DNA from: Calditerricola satsumensis
GTDB lineage: Bacteria; Bacillota; Bacilli; Calditerricolales; Calditerricolaceae
Reading direction: 5' to 3'
DNA length: 64,000 bases
NCBI RefSeq assembly: GCF_014646935.1
Contig: NZ_BMOF01000004.1
Coordinates: 21,678 to 85,677 of the forward strand
Positions 45,581-53,725 of this stretch are shown in pieces. Position 1 is the stretch's first letter; every line of letters starts with the position of its first letter. The position numbers and the translations under genes were made by a program. Below the pieces are notes generated by a model. That model saw only the letters and a list, made by a program, of their open reading frames with translations. It was not told the origin of the DNA and made no database searches.

Positions 45581-46801
45581 TTACCTGCGGTGTCCGCCGA
45601 TCTTGCCGGCGCGGTCGAAGAAGACGCTGGCCGGGGTGAGGGAGACGGCGCGGAGGAGGCTCGTCTTGCCGTGCCGGGCGCGGATGCGGTCGATGGCCGC
45701 GGCGAGGCGCCGCTGGCGCGCTTCGCGGCCGAACAGGTCGAGCTGAAAGCCGGTGTCGGGGGAAAGGGCGCCCAGGCTCACCCCCACCATGCGCACGCTC
45801 TGGCCGTTCCAGAAGCGCCGGAGCAGGTCGCAGGCGGCGGCGAACACCGGCGGGGTGACGTTGGTGGGCGCCTCCAGCTTTTTCTGGCGGTGCAGGCCCG
45901 ACAGGTCGGCAAAGCGCAGGGTGAGGGAGACCGTCTGGCCGACGTAGCCGCGGGCGCGGGCGCGGTGGCAGACGTCGTCGACCAGCTCCAGAAGCACCAC
46001 GCGCAGCTCCTCGAAGGTGCGGTAGTCACGCGGCAAGGTAAACATGTGGCCGATGGACCGGCGCACGGCCACCGACGCCGGGTCGACCGGGCTGTAGTCG
46101 ATGCCGTTGGCCGACAGGTGGAGCACCCGCCCGATCAGGCCGAAGCGGCGCGCCAGGCGCTCGGGATCGGTTTGGGCGAGGTGGCCGATGGTGCGAATGC
46201 CCATGCGGTAAAAGTGGCGCTCCAGGCGCGGTCCGACGCCGAACAGCTCCCGCACGGGGAGGGGCCACAGCCGAGTGGGCACGTCCTCGTGGGTGAGCAC
46301 GGTGAGGCCGTCGGGCTTCTCCAGGCCGGCGGCCATCTTGGCCAAGAGCTTGTTCGGCCCCACCCCGATGGAGCAGGTGACGCCGATCTCGCGCCGGATG
46401 CGCGCTTTGAGCCGCTGCGCCGTCTCCACGCCGTCGCGCACGAGGTCGGTGGCGTCGGGCAGCTCGAGGAACGCCTCGTCGATGGAGAAGGGCTCGACGA
46501 GGGGCGTGATCTCCTTCATCATGGCGAGGATGGCGTTGGACACTTCCACGTAGGTGGCCATGCGCGGGAGCACGAATACGGCGTCCGGGCACAGGCGCCG
46601 GGCCTCGCCCACCGGCATGGCCGTCTTGACGCCGCAGCGCTTGGCCTCGTAGGACGCGGCGAGGACGATGCCGTGCCGCTTTTCCGGGTCGCCGCAGACG
46701 ATGACCGGCTTGCCGCGCAGGGCGGGGTTGTCGGCCTGTTCCACGCTGGCGAAAAAGGCGTCCATGTCGGCGAGAAGCACGGTGCGCACAAAGCGCCCCA
46801 T
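45581..46801 (-). CDS. dinB: Y-family DNA polymerase (DinB/Pol IV, UvrX-like)
   Basis: A 406-residue translesion polymerase. Catalytic carboxylates are in LLADMDAFFASVEQ near the N-terminus and in FSIDEAFLEL; LTCSIGVGPNKLLAKMA-type residues (VTCSIGVGPNKLLAK here) and FGVGPRLE follow. It lacks an obvious clamp-binding tail other than QLDLFG near residue 360, which may serve. The ATG at 46801 has GGAGGG upstream. A perfect LexA box precedes it, so it is part of the SOS response, as are B. subtilis YqjW and UvrX. Confidence 0.9.
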   Translation of the reverse strand: MGRFVRTVLLADMDAFFASVEQADNPALRGKPVIVCGDPEKRHGIVLAASYEAKRCGVKTAMPVGEARRLCPDAVFVLPRMATYVEVSNAILAMMKEITPLVEPFSIDEAFLELPDATDLVRDGVETAQRLKARIRREIGVTCSIGVGPNKLLAKMAAGLEKPDGLTVLTHEDVPTRLWPLPVRELFGVGPRLERHFYRMGIRTIGHLAQTDPERLARRFGLIGRVLHLSANGIDYSPVDPASVAVRRSIGHMFTLPRDYRTFEELRVVLLELVDDVCHRARARGYVGQTVSLTLRFADLSGLHRQKKLEAPTNVTPPVFAAACDLLRRFWNGQSVRMVGVSLGALSPDTGFQLDLFGREARQRRLAAAIDRIRARHGKTSLLRAVSLTPASVFFDRAGKIGGHRR

Positions 46802-46817
46802 GGGCCTTCCCTCCATA

Positions 46818-46831
46818 CGAACATATGTTCG
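46818..46831 (-). promoter_or_regulatory. LexA (SOS) box of the Y-family polymerase gene
   Basis: CGAACATATGTTCG, a perfect palindrome and match to the Bacillus LexA consensus, 16 bases upstream of the start. A promoter TTTTCA-17-TACACT lies just before it on the minus strand, so LexA would cover the start of transcription. Confidence 0.92.
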
Positions 46832-46915
46832 GTTCCTTTATTAGTGTACGCCACGGCGGCCCGGTTGAAAAGGTGAGGAAGAATGTGGAGAATACACGGG
46901 ATGCGCGCCGCAAAC

Positions 46916-46946
46916 AAAAAAACGCTCGCGTCGACGGACGCGAGCG
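46916..46946 (-). terminator. Terminator of the DJ-1/PfpI gene
   Basis: On the minus strand CGCTCGCGTC ... ACGCGAGCG followed by seven T. Confidence 0.88.
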
Positions 46947-46996
46947 AGAAGCCCAACGCCAGTGGCGACCCGCGCCACCTACCGCGTCGGAAGGGC

Positions 46997-47671
46997 TCAG
47001 CCCTTGGCCGTGCTTTCGAGGGTGCGGATGACCGCTTGGGCCGCGGAAATGCCGGACTGCGGGTTTTGCCCGGTGATGAGCAGACCGTCCTGCTCCACGT
47101 GGTCGGTCCATTTTTCGGCGGCGATGAAGTGGGCCCCGAGTTCCCGCAGCCGCGATTCGAGCAGGAACGGCACCAGCTTGTCCAGCTGAACGGCGCGCTC
47201 TTCCTCGTTGGTGAAGGCGGTGACCCGCTTCCCGGCCACCAGGGGCTGGCCGTTCGACAGCACCACCCCGACGAGGGCCGCCGGGCCGTGGCAGACGGCG
47301 GCGATCACCTTGTTCGCCTCGGCAAAGCGGCGCACGAGGGTGCGCACGTTCGGATCCACGGGGAAGTCGAACATCGTCCCGTGGCCGCCCGGAACAAAGA
47401 GGGCGTCGTACTCCTCGGGGTTGACCGCGGCGACGGGAACGGTGTCCTTCAGCCGCGCGATGGCCGCCTCCCAGCGCCGCTCGTTTTCCTCGTTCAGGCT
47501 GCGCGGGTCGATCGGCGCCGGCCCGCCCTTGGGGCTCGTCACCGTGATGGCGTACCCCGCCTTTTGGAATTCCTCGTACGGCTCGGCGAACTCCGACAGC
47601 CAAATGCCCGTGGGATGCTTGTCGTCCATCTTGTCGTGGCTGGTCACGAGCATGAGGATGCGTTTCGACAT
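46997..47671 (-). CDS. DJ-1/PfpI family protein (Hsp31/glyoxalase III-like)
   Basis: A 224-residue class I amidotransferase-like protein. The nucleophile elbow is AVCHGPAAL with Cys127 and His128; the acidic partner is in SEFAEPYEEF, and VPGGHGTM gives the oxyanion loop. This layout (with TGIWLSEFAEPY) is typical of Hsp31-like glyoxalase III or chaperones acting on methylglyoxal damage. The ATG at 47671 has GGGGG upstream; the longer frame starts without a site. Divergent from a LysR gene that may have regulated it. Confidence 0.85.
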   Translation of the reverse strand: MSKRILMLVTSHDKMDDKHPTGIWLSEFAEPYEEFQKAGYAITVTSPKGGPAPIDPRSLNEENERRWEAAIARLKDTVPVAAVNPEEYDALFVPGGHGTMFDFPVDPNVRTLVRRFAEANKVIAAVCHGPAALVGVVLSNGQPLVAGKRVTAFTNEEERAVQLDKLVPFLLESRLRELGAHFIAAEKWTDHVEQDGLLITGQNPQSGISAAQAVIRTLESTAKG

Positions 47672-47772
47672 GGTTTGTCCCCCTTTCGCTGTTTTCGATT
47701 CCCTTATTAGAGTACCTCGCCTCAACGGTAGAATGGAAATGAGAAAAATCCCGCAGGGGGATAAAACGAGTT

Positions 47773-48372
47773 ATGGCGGATTTCGAGTGGTTTCGGAGCT
47801 TTGTGGCGGTGTATCGGAGCGGCAGCGTATCGGGAGCGGCCGCTGTGCGCCACCTCACCCAGCCGGCCATCAGCCAGCACATTGCGGCGCTGGAGGCGGA
47901 AGTGGGCGCTCCCCTGTTTGAGCGGCATCCGCGGGGGATGGTGCCTACAAAGCGGGGCAACGAGCTCTACAGCCAGGTGGCGCCCGCCGTCGACGACCGC
48001 GCGCATCTGGAGCGATGGCTCCTGGTCCAGCCGTGGATCGCCTACGGGCCAGAGCTGCCGATCATCCGGCGATTTTGGCGAAGGGGGTTCGGGCATCGCC
48101 CCACCCTCGAGTCGGTGCTGGTCGTTCCCGATTTGCGGACAATCGCCGAGCTGGTGGCGTGCGGTTATGGCCTGAGCGTGCTTCCGGACTACTTGTGCGC
48201 AGGAGGCGTGCGGAGCGGCCGTCTGCGCATCCTTTGGGATCCGCCGGAGCCCGTGACGAATCAACTGTTTGTCGCGATCAAGCGATCGGACCGGGAGGAT
48301 GAGCTTCTGATGCGGGCCGTCGACGCGCTGTTAGGCCTGGAGGGGAGCGGACCGCACCGCGGAAGCCCATAA
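47773..48372 (+). CDS. LysR-family regulator with internal deletion
   Basis: A 199-residue LysR protein; normal members have about 290-300 residues. The winged helix is intact (AAAVRHLTQPAISQHIAALEAE, then LFERHPRGMVPTKRG). At about residue 75 the sequence jumps from APAVDD to RAHLERWLLVQPWIAYGPEL, skipping the first half of the effector domain (about 90 residues). The second half (VVPDLRTIAELVACGYGLSVLP) is present and in frame. It may bind DNA but not its effector. Divergent from the DJ-1/PfpI gene, 101 bases apart. Confidence 0.75.
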   Translation: MADFEWFRSFVAVYRSGSVSGAAAVRHLTQPAISQHIAALEAEVGAPLFERHPRGMVPTKRGNELYSQVAPAVDDRAHLERWLLVQPWIAYGPELPIIRRFWRRGFGHRPTLESVLVVPDLRTIAELVACGYGLSVLPDYLCAGGVRSGRLRILWDPPEPVTNQLFVAIKRSDREDELLMRAVDALLGLEGSGPHRGSP

Positions 48373-48385
48373 CCGGAAAAACGGA

Positions 48386-48418
48386 CGGGACATCGCCGCA
48401 GGGGCGTGTCCCGTTTTT
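48386..48418. terminator. Terminator between the LysR and rhodanese genes
   Basis: CGGGACA / TGTCCCG stem with a 14-base loop followed by five T on the plus strand; the minus strand also has a T-rich stretch after the stem, so it may serve both convergent genes. Confidence 0.75.
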
Positions 48419-48422
48419 GCGT

Positions 48423-48806
48423 CTAGCGGACCAGCACGTCGTTCAGACCGATCAGACCGCCCCGGACGTTGACAAGGTGCGTGTAGCCGCGTTTTTTGAG
48501 CCAGCGGGCAGCCTGTTTGCTGCGCATCCCGCTGGCGCAGTAGAGGATGATCGGTTTGTCTTTTGGCAGGCGATGGTGTTGAACGGCCAGTTGCGAGAGC
48601 GGAAGGTTGATGGCGCCGGGAAGATGCCCCGCCCGGTATTCGTGGGGCTCCCGGACGTCGACGAGGAGAAACGCGCGCGGACCCTTTAGGCGCGCGCGCA
48701 GTTCGGCGGGACCGATGGTGGCCACACCGCGCACGGGCGCCAGGCGGGTGTAAAGGAGCCAGATGAGCGCGACGACAAGGGCTAGCGGCAAAAGGGTTTC
48801 GAGCAT
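48423..48806 (-). CDS. Membrane-anchored rhodanese
   Basis: A 127-residue protein with one N-terminal membrane helix (residues 5-21) and a single rhodanese domain (about 33-125). The active cysteine is in ILYCASGMRS; the LVDVREPHEYRAGHLPGAINLPL block is typical. It moves sulfane sulfur between thiols at the membrane. It follows trxA by 27 bases on the same strand, so both are probably expressed from the promoter with the CstR-like operator at 49175-49192. Confidence 0.85.
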   Translation of the reverse strand: MLETLLPLALVVALIWLLYTRLAPVRGVATIGPAELRARLKGPRAFLLVDVREPHEYRAGHLPGAINLPLSQLAVQHHRLPKDKPIILYCASGMRSKQAARWLKKRGYTHLVNVRGGLIGLNDVLVR

Positions 48807-48833
48807 GGGCGTTGTCCCCTTCCTTCTTCCGGC

Positions 48834-49151
48834 TTACAGATACGATTCCACCCACGATTTCAGCAGCTCTTTCGGCTTGTAGCCGACGAGGGTGCCCAGC
48901 TCGATGCCGCCGCGGAACAGCTTCAGCGTCGGCACGCTCATGACGCCGAACCGGCTGGCGGTATACGGGTTTTCGTCGATGTTCAACTTGGCGATGGTGA
49001 CGCGGTCGCCCAGCTCCTGCGCCAGCTCATCCAGCACGGGTGCCAGCATACGGCACGGCCCGCACCACGGCGCCCAGAAGTCCACCAGAACGGGCCCCGC
49101 TTGCCGAATTGTTTGGTCGAAGGTCCGATCGGTCACGGTGATCACGGACAT
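48834..49151 (-). CDS. trxA: Thioredoxin
   Basis: A 105-residue thioredoxin with the redox motif WCGPC (Cys30, Cys33), the conserved FWAPWCGPCRMLAPVL and the cis-proline segment SVPTLKLFRGG. Start ATG with GGGGGG upstream. Its promoter overlaps a perfect CstR-like palindrome, and a rhodanese gene follows, so this copy probably works in persulfide reduction rather than as the housekeeping thioredoxin. Confidence 0.93.
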   Translation of the reverse strand: MSVITVTDRTFDQTIRQAGPVLVDFWAPWCGPCRMLAPVLDELAQELGDRVTIAKLNIDENPYTASRFGVMSVPTLKLFRGGIELGTLVGYKPKELLKSWVESYL

Positions 49152-49174
49152 GAAGAACCCCCCCTTTTTCGTAT

Positions 49175-49192
49175 TATACCCCTAGGGGTATA
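49175..49192 (-). promoter_or_regulatory. CstR-like operator at the trxA-rhodanese promoter
   Basis: TATACCCCTAGGGGTATA, an 18-base perfect palindrome of the form ATACC-N6-GGTAT recognised by persulfide sensor CstR. It overlaps the -10 and start region of the trxA promoter. Confidence 0.75.
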
Positions 49193-49218
49193 TTAGCGCA
49201 GCGGGAGCCAAAACGCAA
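49190..49218 (-). promoter_or_regulatory. Promoter of trxA and the rhodanese
   Basis: Minus strand TTGCGT (49213-49218), 17-base spacer, TAATAT (49190-49195), about 40 bases upstream of trxA. Confidence 0.65.
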
Positions 49219-49270
49219 GTATACGTTGCGCGGGATTCACAAAAACTAACGGCGGCTTCCAGGGGACCGA

Positions 49271-49299
49271 TTGCGGAGCCCTCTGATCCGCTGTAGAAT
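49271..49299 (+). promoter_or_regulatory. Promoter of the TauE-like gene
   Basis: TTGCGG (49271-49276), 17-base spacer, TAGAAT (49294-49299). A 14-base palindrome follows at the expected start of transcription. Confidence 0.6.
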
Positions 49300-49304
49300 A
49301 CATA

Positions 49305-49318
49305 TACGGGTACCCGTA
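49305..49318 (+). promoter_or_regulatory. Palindromic operator candidate before the TauE-like gene
   Basis: TACGGGTACCCGTA, a perfect 14-base palindrome 6 bases after the -10. It differs from the ATACC-N6-GGTAT sites of this locus; a related sequence, TACGGATACCCGCA, lies at 55199-55212. Confidence 0.55.
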
Positions 49319-49363
49319 AATTATCCGCATGCGAATCCATCTGAAGGAGAAGAGGTGACGTTC

Positions 49364-50140
49364 ATGTCGTGGGCGGAAGCGTTGACGCTGTTCGCCATCG
49401 GGTTCGTCGGTTCCTTTATCAGCGGGATGGTGGGAATCGGCGGTTCGATCATCAAATACCCCATGTTGCTGTATATTCCCCCGCTTCTCGGGGTTGCTTC
49501 CTACTCGGCGCAGGAGGTGGCCGCCGTCAGCGCCGTCCAGGTGTTCTTTGCCACGTTGGCCGGCGTATGGGCGTATCGCAAAGACCGGTACATTCACCCC
49601 AAGTTGGTTGCCTACATGGGGACGGCGATCATTTTCGGCAGCTTTCTCGGCGGCTTTGGTTCCAAGTTTTTGGACAACGCGACGATCAACTTCGTCTACG
49701 CCGTTCTGGCGGCGATTGCGGCGGTGATGATGTTCATTCCGCGTCCGGAACGCGAAGCACGTTACGAAGAGGTGACGTTTTCCAAGCCCATTGCCACCCT
49801 GTCCGCCTTTGTCGTAGGACTGCTGTCGGGCATCGTGGGGGCGGCCGGCGCGTTCATCCTGATCCCGATCATGCTGGTGGTCCTCAACATTCCCACCCGC
49901 GTGGCGATCGCCTCGTCGATGGCCATCACGTTCATCTCCTCCATTGGCGCGACGGTGGGAAAGGTGCTGACGGGCCATCTGCTCTTCTGGCCCGCGGTGA
50001 TCATGGTGATCGCCAGCACGCTGGCTTCGCCCCTTGGCGTGCGCGTGGCCAAGCGCGTAAAGGCGAAGATTCTCAAAGGCATTTTGGCCGCGCTGATCTT
50101 GGCCACCGCCCTCAAAATCTGGGTGGACATTCTCTTCTAA
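49364..50140 (+). CDS. TauE/SafE family sulfite (organosulfur) exporter
   Basis: A 258-residue membrane protein with about eight hydrophobic segments. FVGSFISGMVGIGGSIIKYP in the first helix pair and the repeated VVGLLSGIVGAAGAFILIP in the second half are the TauE duplication. In staphylococcal cst operons and Bacillus yrk operons a TauE protein exports sulfite or thiosulfate made from persulfides; the same role fits here. The ATG at 49364 follows GAGGTGA. Confidence 0.85.
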   Translation: MSWAEALTLFAIGFVGSFISGMVGIGGSIIKYPMLLYIPPLLGVASYSAQEVAAVSAVQVFFATLAGVWAYRKDRYIHPKLVAYMGTAIIFGSFLGGFGSKFLDNATINFVYAVLAAIAAVMMFIPRPEREARYEEVTFSKPIATLSAFVVGLLSGIVGAAGAFILIPIMLVVLNIPTRVAIASSMAITFISSIGATVGKVLTGHLLFWPAVIMVIASTLASPLGVRVAKRVKAKILKGILAALILATALKIWVDILF

Positions 50141-50170
50141 ATCTAAATCTAATGTCGAGGGGGAGAGAGG

Positions 50171-50779
50171 ATGGCCAACCGCGCGTTTTGGGAAAGCCGG
50201 TTTGCACAGGAAGCCTACGTTTATGGAACGGAGCCCAACGCTTTTGTGCGGCAGGTGGCACCGCACCTGCCGAAGGGGCGTACGCTGGCTGTGGCGGATG
50301 GAGAAGGGCGAAACGCCGTTTACTTGGCCCAGTTGGGGCATGAGGTGACCATGTGGGATTACGCACAGGCGGGCCTCGAGAAGTGCCGACGGCTTGCGGA
50401 GGCGCGCGGGGTGCGGGTGGTGACGGAGTGGGTCGACGTGACGAAGGCCACCTGGCCGGAGGCACGTTTTGATGTGGTGGTTTGCACCTATTTGCACCTC
50501 CCCGCGCCGCAGCGCCAAGCGGTGCTCAGCCACATGGCCTCCGCGGTCAAGCCGGGAGGCCACGTGGTGATGGAGGTCTTTTCGCTGCACCAGCTGCGCT
50601 ACGGCACCGGAGGGCCGGCCGATCCGGCGCTTTTGTACCACCCGGCCGAGTTTTGGTTTGCCTTTTCGACATGGCGGGTGAAGCATTGGTTTTGGGGCGA
50701 GGTGGAGCGGAAGGAAGGGCTGTACCACAACGGCACGAGCCATGTCCTTCAGTGCTGGCTACAGCGCCCGGAACAGTGA
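50171..50779 (+). CDS. Class I SAM-dependent methyltransferase
   Basis: A 202-residue soluble methyltransferase. It starts FWESRFAQEAYVYGTEPNAFV, a common opening of small TehB-like enzymes, and has LAVADGEGRNAVYLAQLGHEV as the SAM-binding block and VKPGGHVVMEVF further on. The substrate is unknown; in sulfur loci such genes may methylate thiols, but that is only inferred from position. GGGAGAGAGG lies upstream, 30 bases after the TauE-like gene, probably same transcript. The end overlaps the convergent YaaH-like gene by 21 bases. Confidence 0.78.
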   Translation: MANRAFWESRFAQEAYVYGTEPNAFVRQVAPHLPKGRTLAVADGEGRNAVYLAQLGHEVTMWDYAQAGLEKCRRLAEARGVRVVTEWVDVTKATWPEARFDVVVCTYLHLPAPQRQAVLSHMASAVKPGGHVVMEVFSLHQLRYGTGGPADPALLYHPAEFWFAFSTWRVKHWFWGEVERKEGLYHNGTSHVLQCWLQRPEQ

Positions 50780-52096
50780 CCAAAACAGCGTCTCGCCCTG
50801 AGGGAAGAACAGGTTCATCTGCCAGCCTCCTACGCCCGCCCATTTGTACCGTTTCACCAGGGCAAACTTGGCGGCCAGGCTGCGGGCGTCTTCAAACCAC
50901 ACCTCGTGCCGCTCGCCGTTTGCCGTGTAGCGGTAATACGGCGTGCGCGAACGGGGGTCGAACCGAATCGTCGCCCCGCGGGCGATGGCCTGTTCCAGAG
51001 CTTTCTGTTGGGACAGCGCCCGTCCGTTGCCGGCGGTCACGTTCCAGTCGTATCCGTACATGGGAATCCCCAAATACAGCTTTTTGGGCGAAATGACCGT
51101 TGACGCGTACGCCATGGTGGCCTTGACCTGTGGGTACGGTGCAACGGGCCCAGGACCGGTAAAGGGCGGGATGTGCCAATCGTAGGCCATGACAAACACG
51201 CGGTCGGCGTACTTCCCAATCGCGGCGTAATCGTAGCCGCCGGCGTGGGCGGGTGTATGAGGGCCTTGCTTGGGGGGCACCGAGACGGCAATCTCCATCC
51301 CCGAAGGACGCAATTTCGCGTGGAGTTCGCGCAGGAACTGCGTGTACAGCGCGCGGTCTTGTGGCTTGAGTCCCTCAATGTCCAGCATGACGCCGGGGAA
51401 GCGGTTGGCCTTGAGCAGGTGCCAAATGCTGTCGACGAGGGTGCGTCGCTTGGCCGGATGGGCGAGAATGCGCCGCATGTGCGCGGCGTCAAAGCCGCTT
51501 GGCGTCAAATTGGTGAGGACGGGGTAGGGCAGCTGTCCCTGTGTGCGCAGGACAGTGGTAGCCGGCCCAAAGGCGCGCACGGCCAGCGAGCCATTGGGGT
51601 TGATGCGCACGTCAAACAGCCCGACGCGGCGAACCGTCGAGCGGTAGCGGGCCAGCAGGGCGCGGTCTTTTGCCGCGTTTCCCGAGGGGACAAAAAACAA
51701 CCCGGCGTCAATCGGCCTTCTACCATCTTGCGGGATGCGCAGGCGCGTCCCAGGGACAAGGGGCTGGTCGGCGCGCAACCCGTTGACCTGACGCAGCGCC
51801 TTCACGCTTGTGCCGTGGCGCACGGCCAGTTCCCAGAGCGTGTCGCCGGGGCGTACGGAAAGGGACGGCCGCGGCACAATCAGCGCTTGCCCGGGTACCA
51901 CCTCGGGGCGGGTGAGGCCGTTGAGCTGGGCCAGGCGTTGCCAGGTGGTGCCATGGCGTTTGGCGACGCGTGACAGGGTGTCACCGGGTTGTACCACGTC
52001 AATGGCCCAACCGCTTGTCCGGGCGGAGGCTTGAGGGGAAGCGAGAGCAATGAACAGGGGCAAAACCAAAAGAATGCGCAACAGGCGGCGAAGCAT
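50759..52096 (-). CDS. LysM/GH18 spore cortex hydrolase (YaaH/SleL-like)
   Basis: A 445-residue exported protein: signal segment (residues about 5-24), two LysM domains (VVQPGDTLSRVAKRHGT near 36 and SVRPGDTLWELAVRHGT near 80), then a GH18 catalytic domain from about 130. The catalytic acid is in FPGVMLDIEGLK. In Bacillus these proteins act as N-acetylglucosaminidases or germination aids in the cortex. The ATG at 52096 has GGAGG 10 bases upstream; longer versions lack one. It lies inside the sulfur locus but looks unrelated to it. Confidence 0.87.
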   Translation of the reverse strand: MLRRLLRILLVLPLFIALASPQASARTSGWAIDVVQPGDTLSRVAKRHGTTWQRLAQLNGLTRPEVVPGQALIVPRPSLSVRPGDTLWELAVRHGTSVKALRQVNGLRADQPLVPGTRLRIPQDGRRPIDAGLFFVPSGNAAKDRALLARYRSTVRRVGLFDVRINPNGSLAVRAFGPATTVLRTQGQLPYPVLTNLTPSGFDAAHMRRILAHPAKRRTLVDSIWHLLKANRFPGVMLDIEGLKPQDRALYTQFLRELHAKLRPSGMEIAVSVPPKQGPHTPAHAGGYDYAAIGKYADRVFVMAYDWHIPPFTGPGPVAPYPQVKATMAYASTVISPKKLYLGIPMYGYDWNVTAGNGRALSQQKALEQAIARGATIRFDPRSRTPYYRYTANGERHEVWFEDARSLAAKFALVKRYKWAGVGGWQMNLFFPQGETLFWSLFRAL

Positions 52097-52237
52097 GGAC
52101 GTTGAGTCCTCCTTTCCCATCGTCGTCGATCTTCCGCAAGCCTGTGTTTCTAGTGTGGAAAGGAGGTTCCCATCGCTTTCCCGGAATGTTTCGGCAGGCT
52201 CCGGCACAGGCTACAGCGCAGAGACGTTGCGCTCTCC

Positions 52238-52267
52238 TTGACAAATGGCCTCGTGTTTTTCTATACT
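52238..52267 (+). promoter_or_regulatory. Promoter of the rhodanese / TusA-rhodanese operon
   Basis: TTGACA (52238-52243), 18-base spacer, TATACT (52262-52267), close to consensus. Confidence 0.75.
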
Positions 52268-52281
52268 GAAGGCAGAGGTTG

Positions 52282-52297
52282 ATACCTATAGGGGTAT
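52282..52297 (+). promoter_or_regulatory. CstR-like operator of the sulfurtransferase operon
   Basis: ATACCTATAGGGGTAT, of the form ATACC-N6-GGTAT, starting about 8 bases after the predicted transcription start. Bound CstR would block the operon until persulfides rise. Confidence 0.75.
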
Positions 52298-52332
52298 ATG
52301 TACATGATCTGTGAGCGAGGACGGTGAACATC

Positions 52333-52659
52333 ATGGCCGCGGCAGTGCGCGAGATTACGCCGCAAGAGGCGAAAAACGTGCTGGCGCGCGAGCAAGACCG
52401 CTTCGGCGTGCTCGATGTGCGCAAAGCGGAGGAGTGGGCCAAAGGCCATATTCCCGGCGCGCGGCACATCCCGTTGGAAGAGTTGCCGCTCCGCGTGGCC
52501 GAGCTCGATCCGCAGCGCGAGTGGATCGTGGTCTGCCGCAGCGGCAACCGCAGCGCCAAAGCGTGCGCGTTTTTGGCCGAGCGCGGCTTCCGCGTCCGCA
52601 ACCTGCAGGGCGGCATGCTGGCGTGGAACGAAACGGAAGGGGAGGGAGGAGCCAAGTAA
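52333..52659 (+). CDS. Single-domain rhodanese
   Basis: A 108-residue rhodanese with active-site loop VCRSGNRS and the DVRKAEEWAKGHIPGARHIPL block. It transfers sulfane sulfur in the cytosol. I prefer the ATG at 52333 (GAGGA 11 bases upstream) to the GTG at 52324. The stop overlaps the next ATG as TAATG, so the two are translationally coupled; together they contain the same domains as CstA (rhodanese-TusA-rhodanese). Confidence 0.87.
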   Translation: MAAAVREITPQEAKNVLAREQDRFGVLDVRKAEEWAKGHIPGARHIPLEELPLRVAELDPQREWIVVCRSGNRSAKACAFLAERGFRVRNLQGGMLAWNETEGEGGAK

Positions 52660-53231
52660 TGAACATTCGGGTGGACAAAACCATTCATTGCGAAGGGCTT
52701 TCCTGCCCGATGCCGGTGGTCCGGACCAAAAAAGCCATTGAGGAACTGGCTCCGGGCCAGGTGCTGGAGGTGGTGGCCACCGACCGCGGATCCCTCGCCG
52801 ACCTCAAAGGCTGGGCCCAACGGGTCGGTCACCAGTACCTCGGCGTCAAGGAAGAAGGAGGAAAATTTCACCATTACATCCGCCGGGCCTCGGCAGAGGA
52901 AGAAAAGCCGGAAACGCTCTTTCCGCACACCGCATCCAACGAGGAGCTGGCGCAAAAACTGGCGGCGGGCGAGGCCGTGAAGGTCCTCGATGTGCGCGAG
53001 CCGGCGGAGTACGCCTTTGGCCACATTCCCGGCGCGATCAACATTCCGCTCGGCGAGCTGGAGGAGAGGCTGGCCGAGCTGGATCCCAACGAGACCTACT
53101 TCGTCATCTGCCGCACCGGGAACCGCAGCGACTTGGCCTGCCAGCTCCTTGCCGAAAAGGGGTTTGCCCGGGTGAAAAACGTGCTTCCGGGCATGTCCAA
53201 GTGGGAAGGCCCCGTGGAAACCCGCGTGTAA
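52659..53231 (+). CDS. TusA-rhodanese fusion sulfurtransferase (YrkF/CstA-like)
   Basis: A 190-residue two-domain protein. Residues about 1-75 are TusA with the LSCPMPVV cysteine motif; residues about 90-190 are a rhodanese with ICRTGNRSDL. It relays persulfide sulfur between low-molecular thiols and the dioxygenase. It is preceded by a separate rhodanese, so the three-domain CstA of staphylococci is split in two here. The ATG overlaps the preceding stop. Confidence 0.9.
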   Translation: MNIRVDKTIHCEGLSCPMPVVRTKKAIEELAPGQVLEVVATDRGSLADLKGWAQRVGHQYLGVKEEGGKFHHYIRRASAEEEKPETLFPHTASNEELAQKLAAGEAVKVLDVREPAEYAFGHIPGAINIPLGELEERLAELDPNETYFVICRTGNRSDLACQLLAEKGFARVKNVLPGMSKWEGPVETRV

Positions 53232-53294
53232 GGCAAGACCGACACCGATTCTCCATCATCACATCATCTTATCGTTTGAGGGAGGAGGATTCCC

Positions 53295-53699
53295 ATGGCG
53301 GACAAGAAAAAGCGTGTGGCCATCATTGCGTCGACGGGCGGGCTCGAGACGGCCTACAAAGTGCTGAACATCGCCACGGCGGCGGCAGCCCTTGACGCGG
53401 AGGTGGCCGTGTTCTTCACCTTCGACGGGCTCTCCATCATCCACAAGGACGCCGCGTCGATGCTGCAACTGGGGCCTGGCAAGGAGCACTTGAAGGAAAA
53501 CTTCGCCAAAGCCGGCGTGCCGACCATCCCCGAACTCCTCAACATGGCCAAGGAGTCCGGCGTCAAGCTGATCGCCTGCCAGATGACGATGGACGTCATG
53601 GGGCTCGACCGTTCCCACTTCATCGACGGCGTCGACGTGGGCGGCGCGGCGACGTTCCTCGACTTCGCCTTTGACGCCGACGTGACGCTGAGCTTCTGA
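53295..53699 (+). CDS. DsrE/DsrF-like sulfur carrier protein
   Basis: A 134-residue DsrE-like protein. It begins KKRVAIIASTGGLETAYKVLN and ends with FLDFAFDADVTLSF; a single conserved cysteine lies in LIACQMTMDVMG. Such proteins carry persulfide sulfur. A related, longer copy is encoded at 55741-56214 (YrkE-like), and both share the ACxMxMDVxG pattern. GGAGGAGG lies 7 bases before the ATG. Confidence 0.85.
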   Translation: MADKKKRVAIIASTGGLETAYKVLNIATAAAALDAEVAVFFTFDGLSIIHKDAASMLQLGPGKEHLKENFAKAGVPTIPELLNMAKESGVKLIACQMTMDVMGLDRSHFIDGVDVGGAATFLDFAFDADVTLSF

Positions 53700-53725
53700 G
53701 CTTCCGCATGCAGGAGGGGATCGCC

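Noticed and set aside
45590..46876. 428-codon plus-strand frame opposite the Y-family polymerase gene
   Set aside because: Antisense shadow; the polymerase frame on the minus strand has all motifs, a ribosome binding site and a LexA box.
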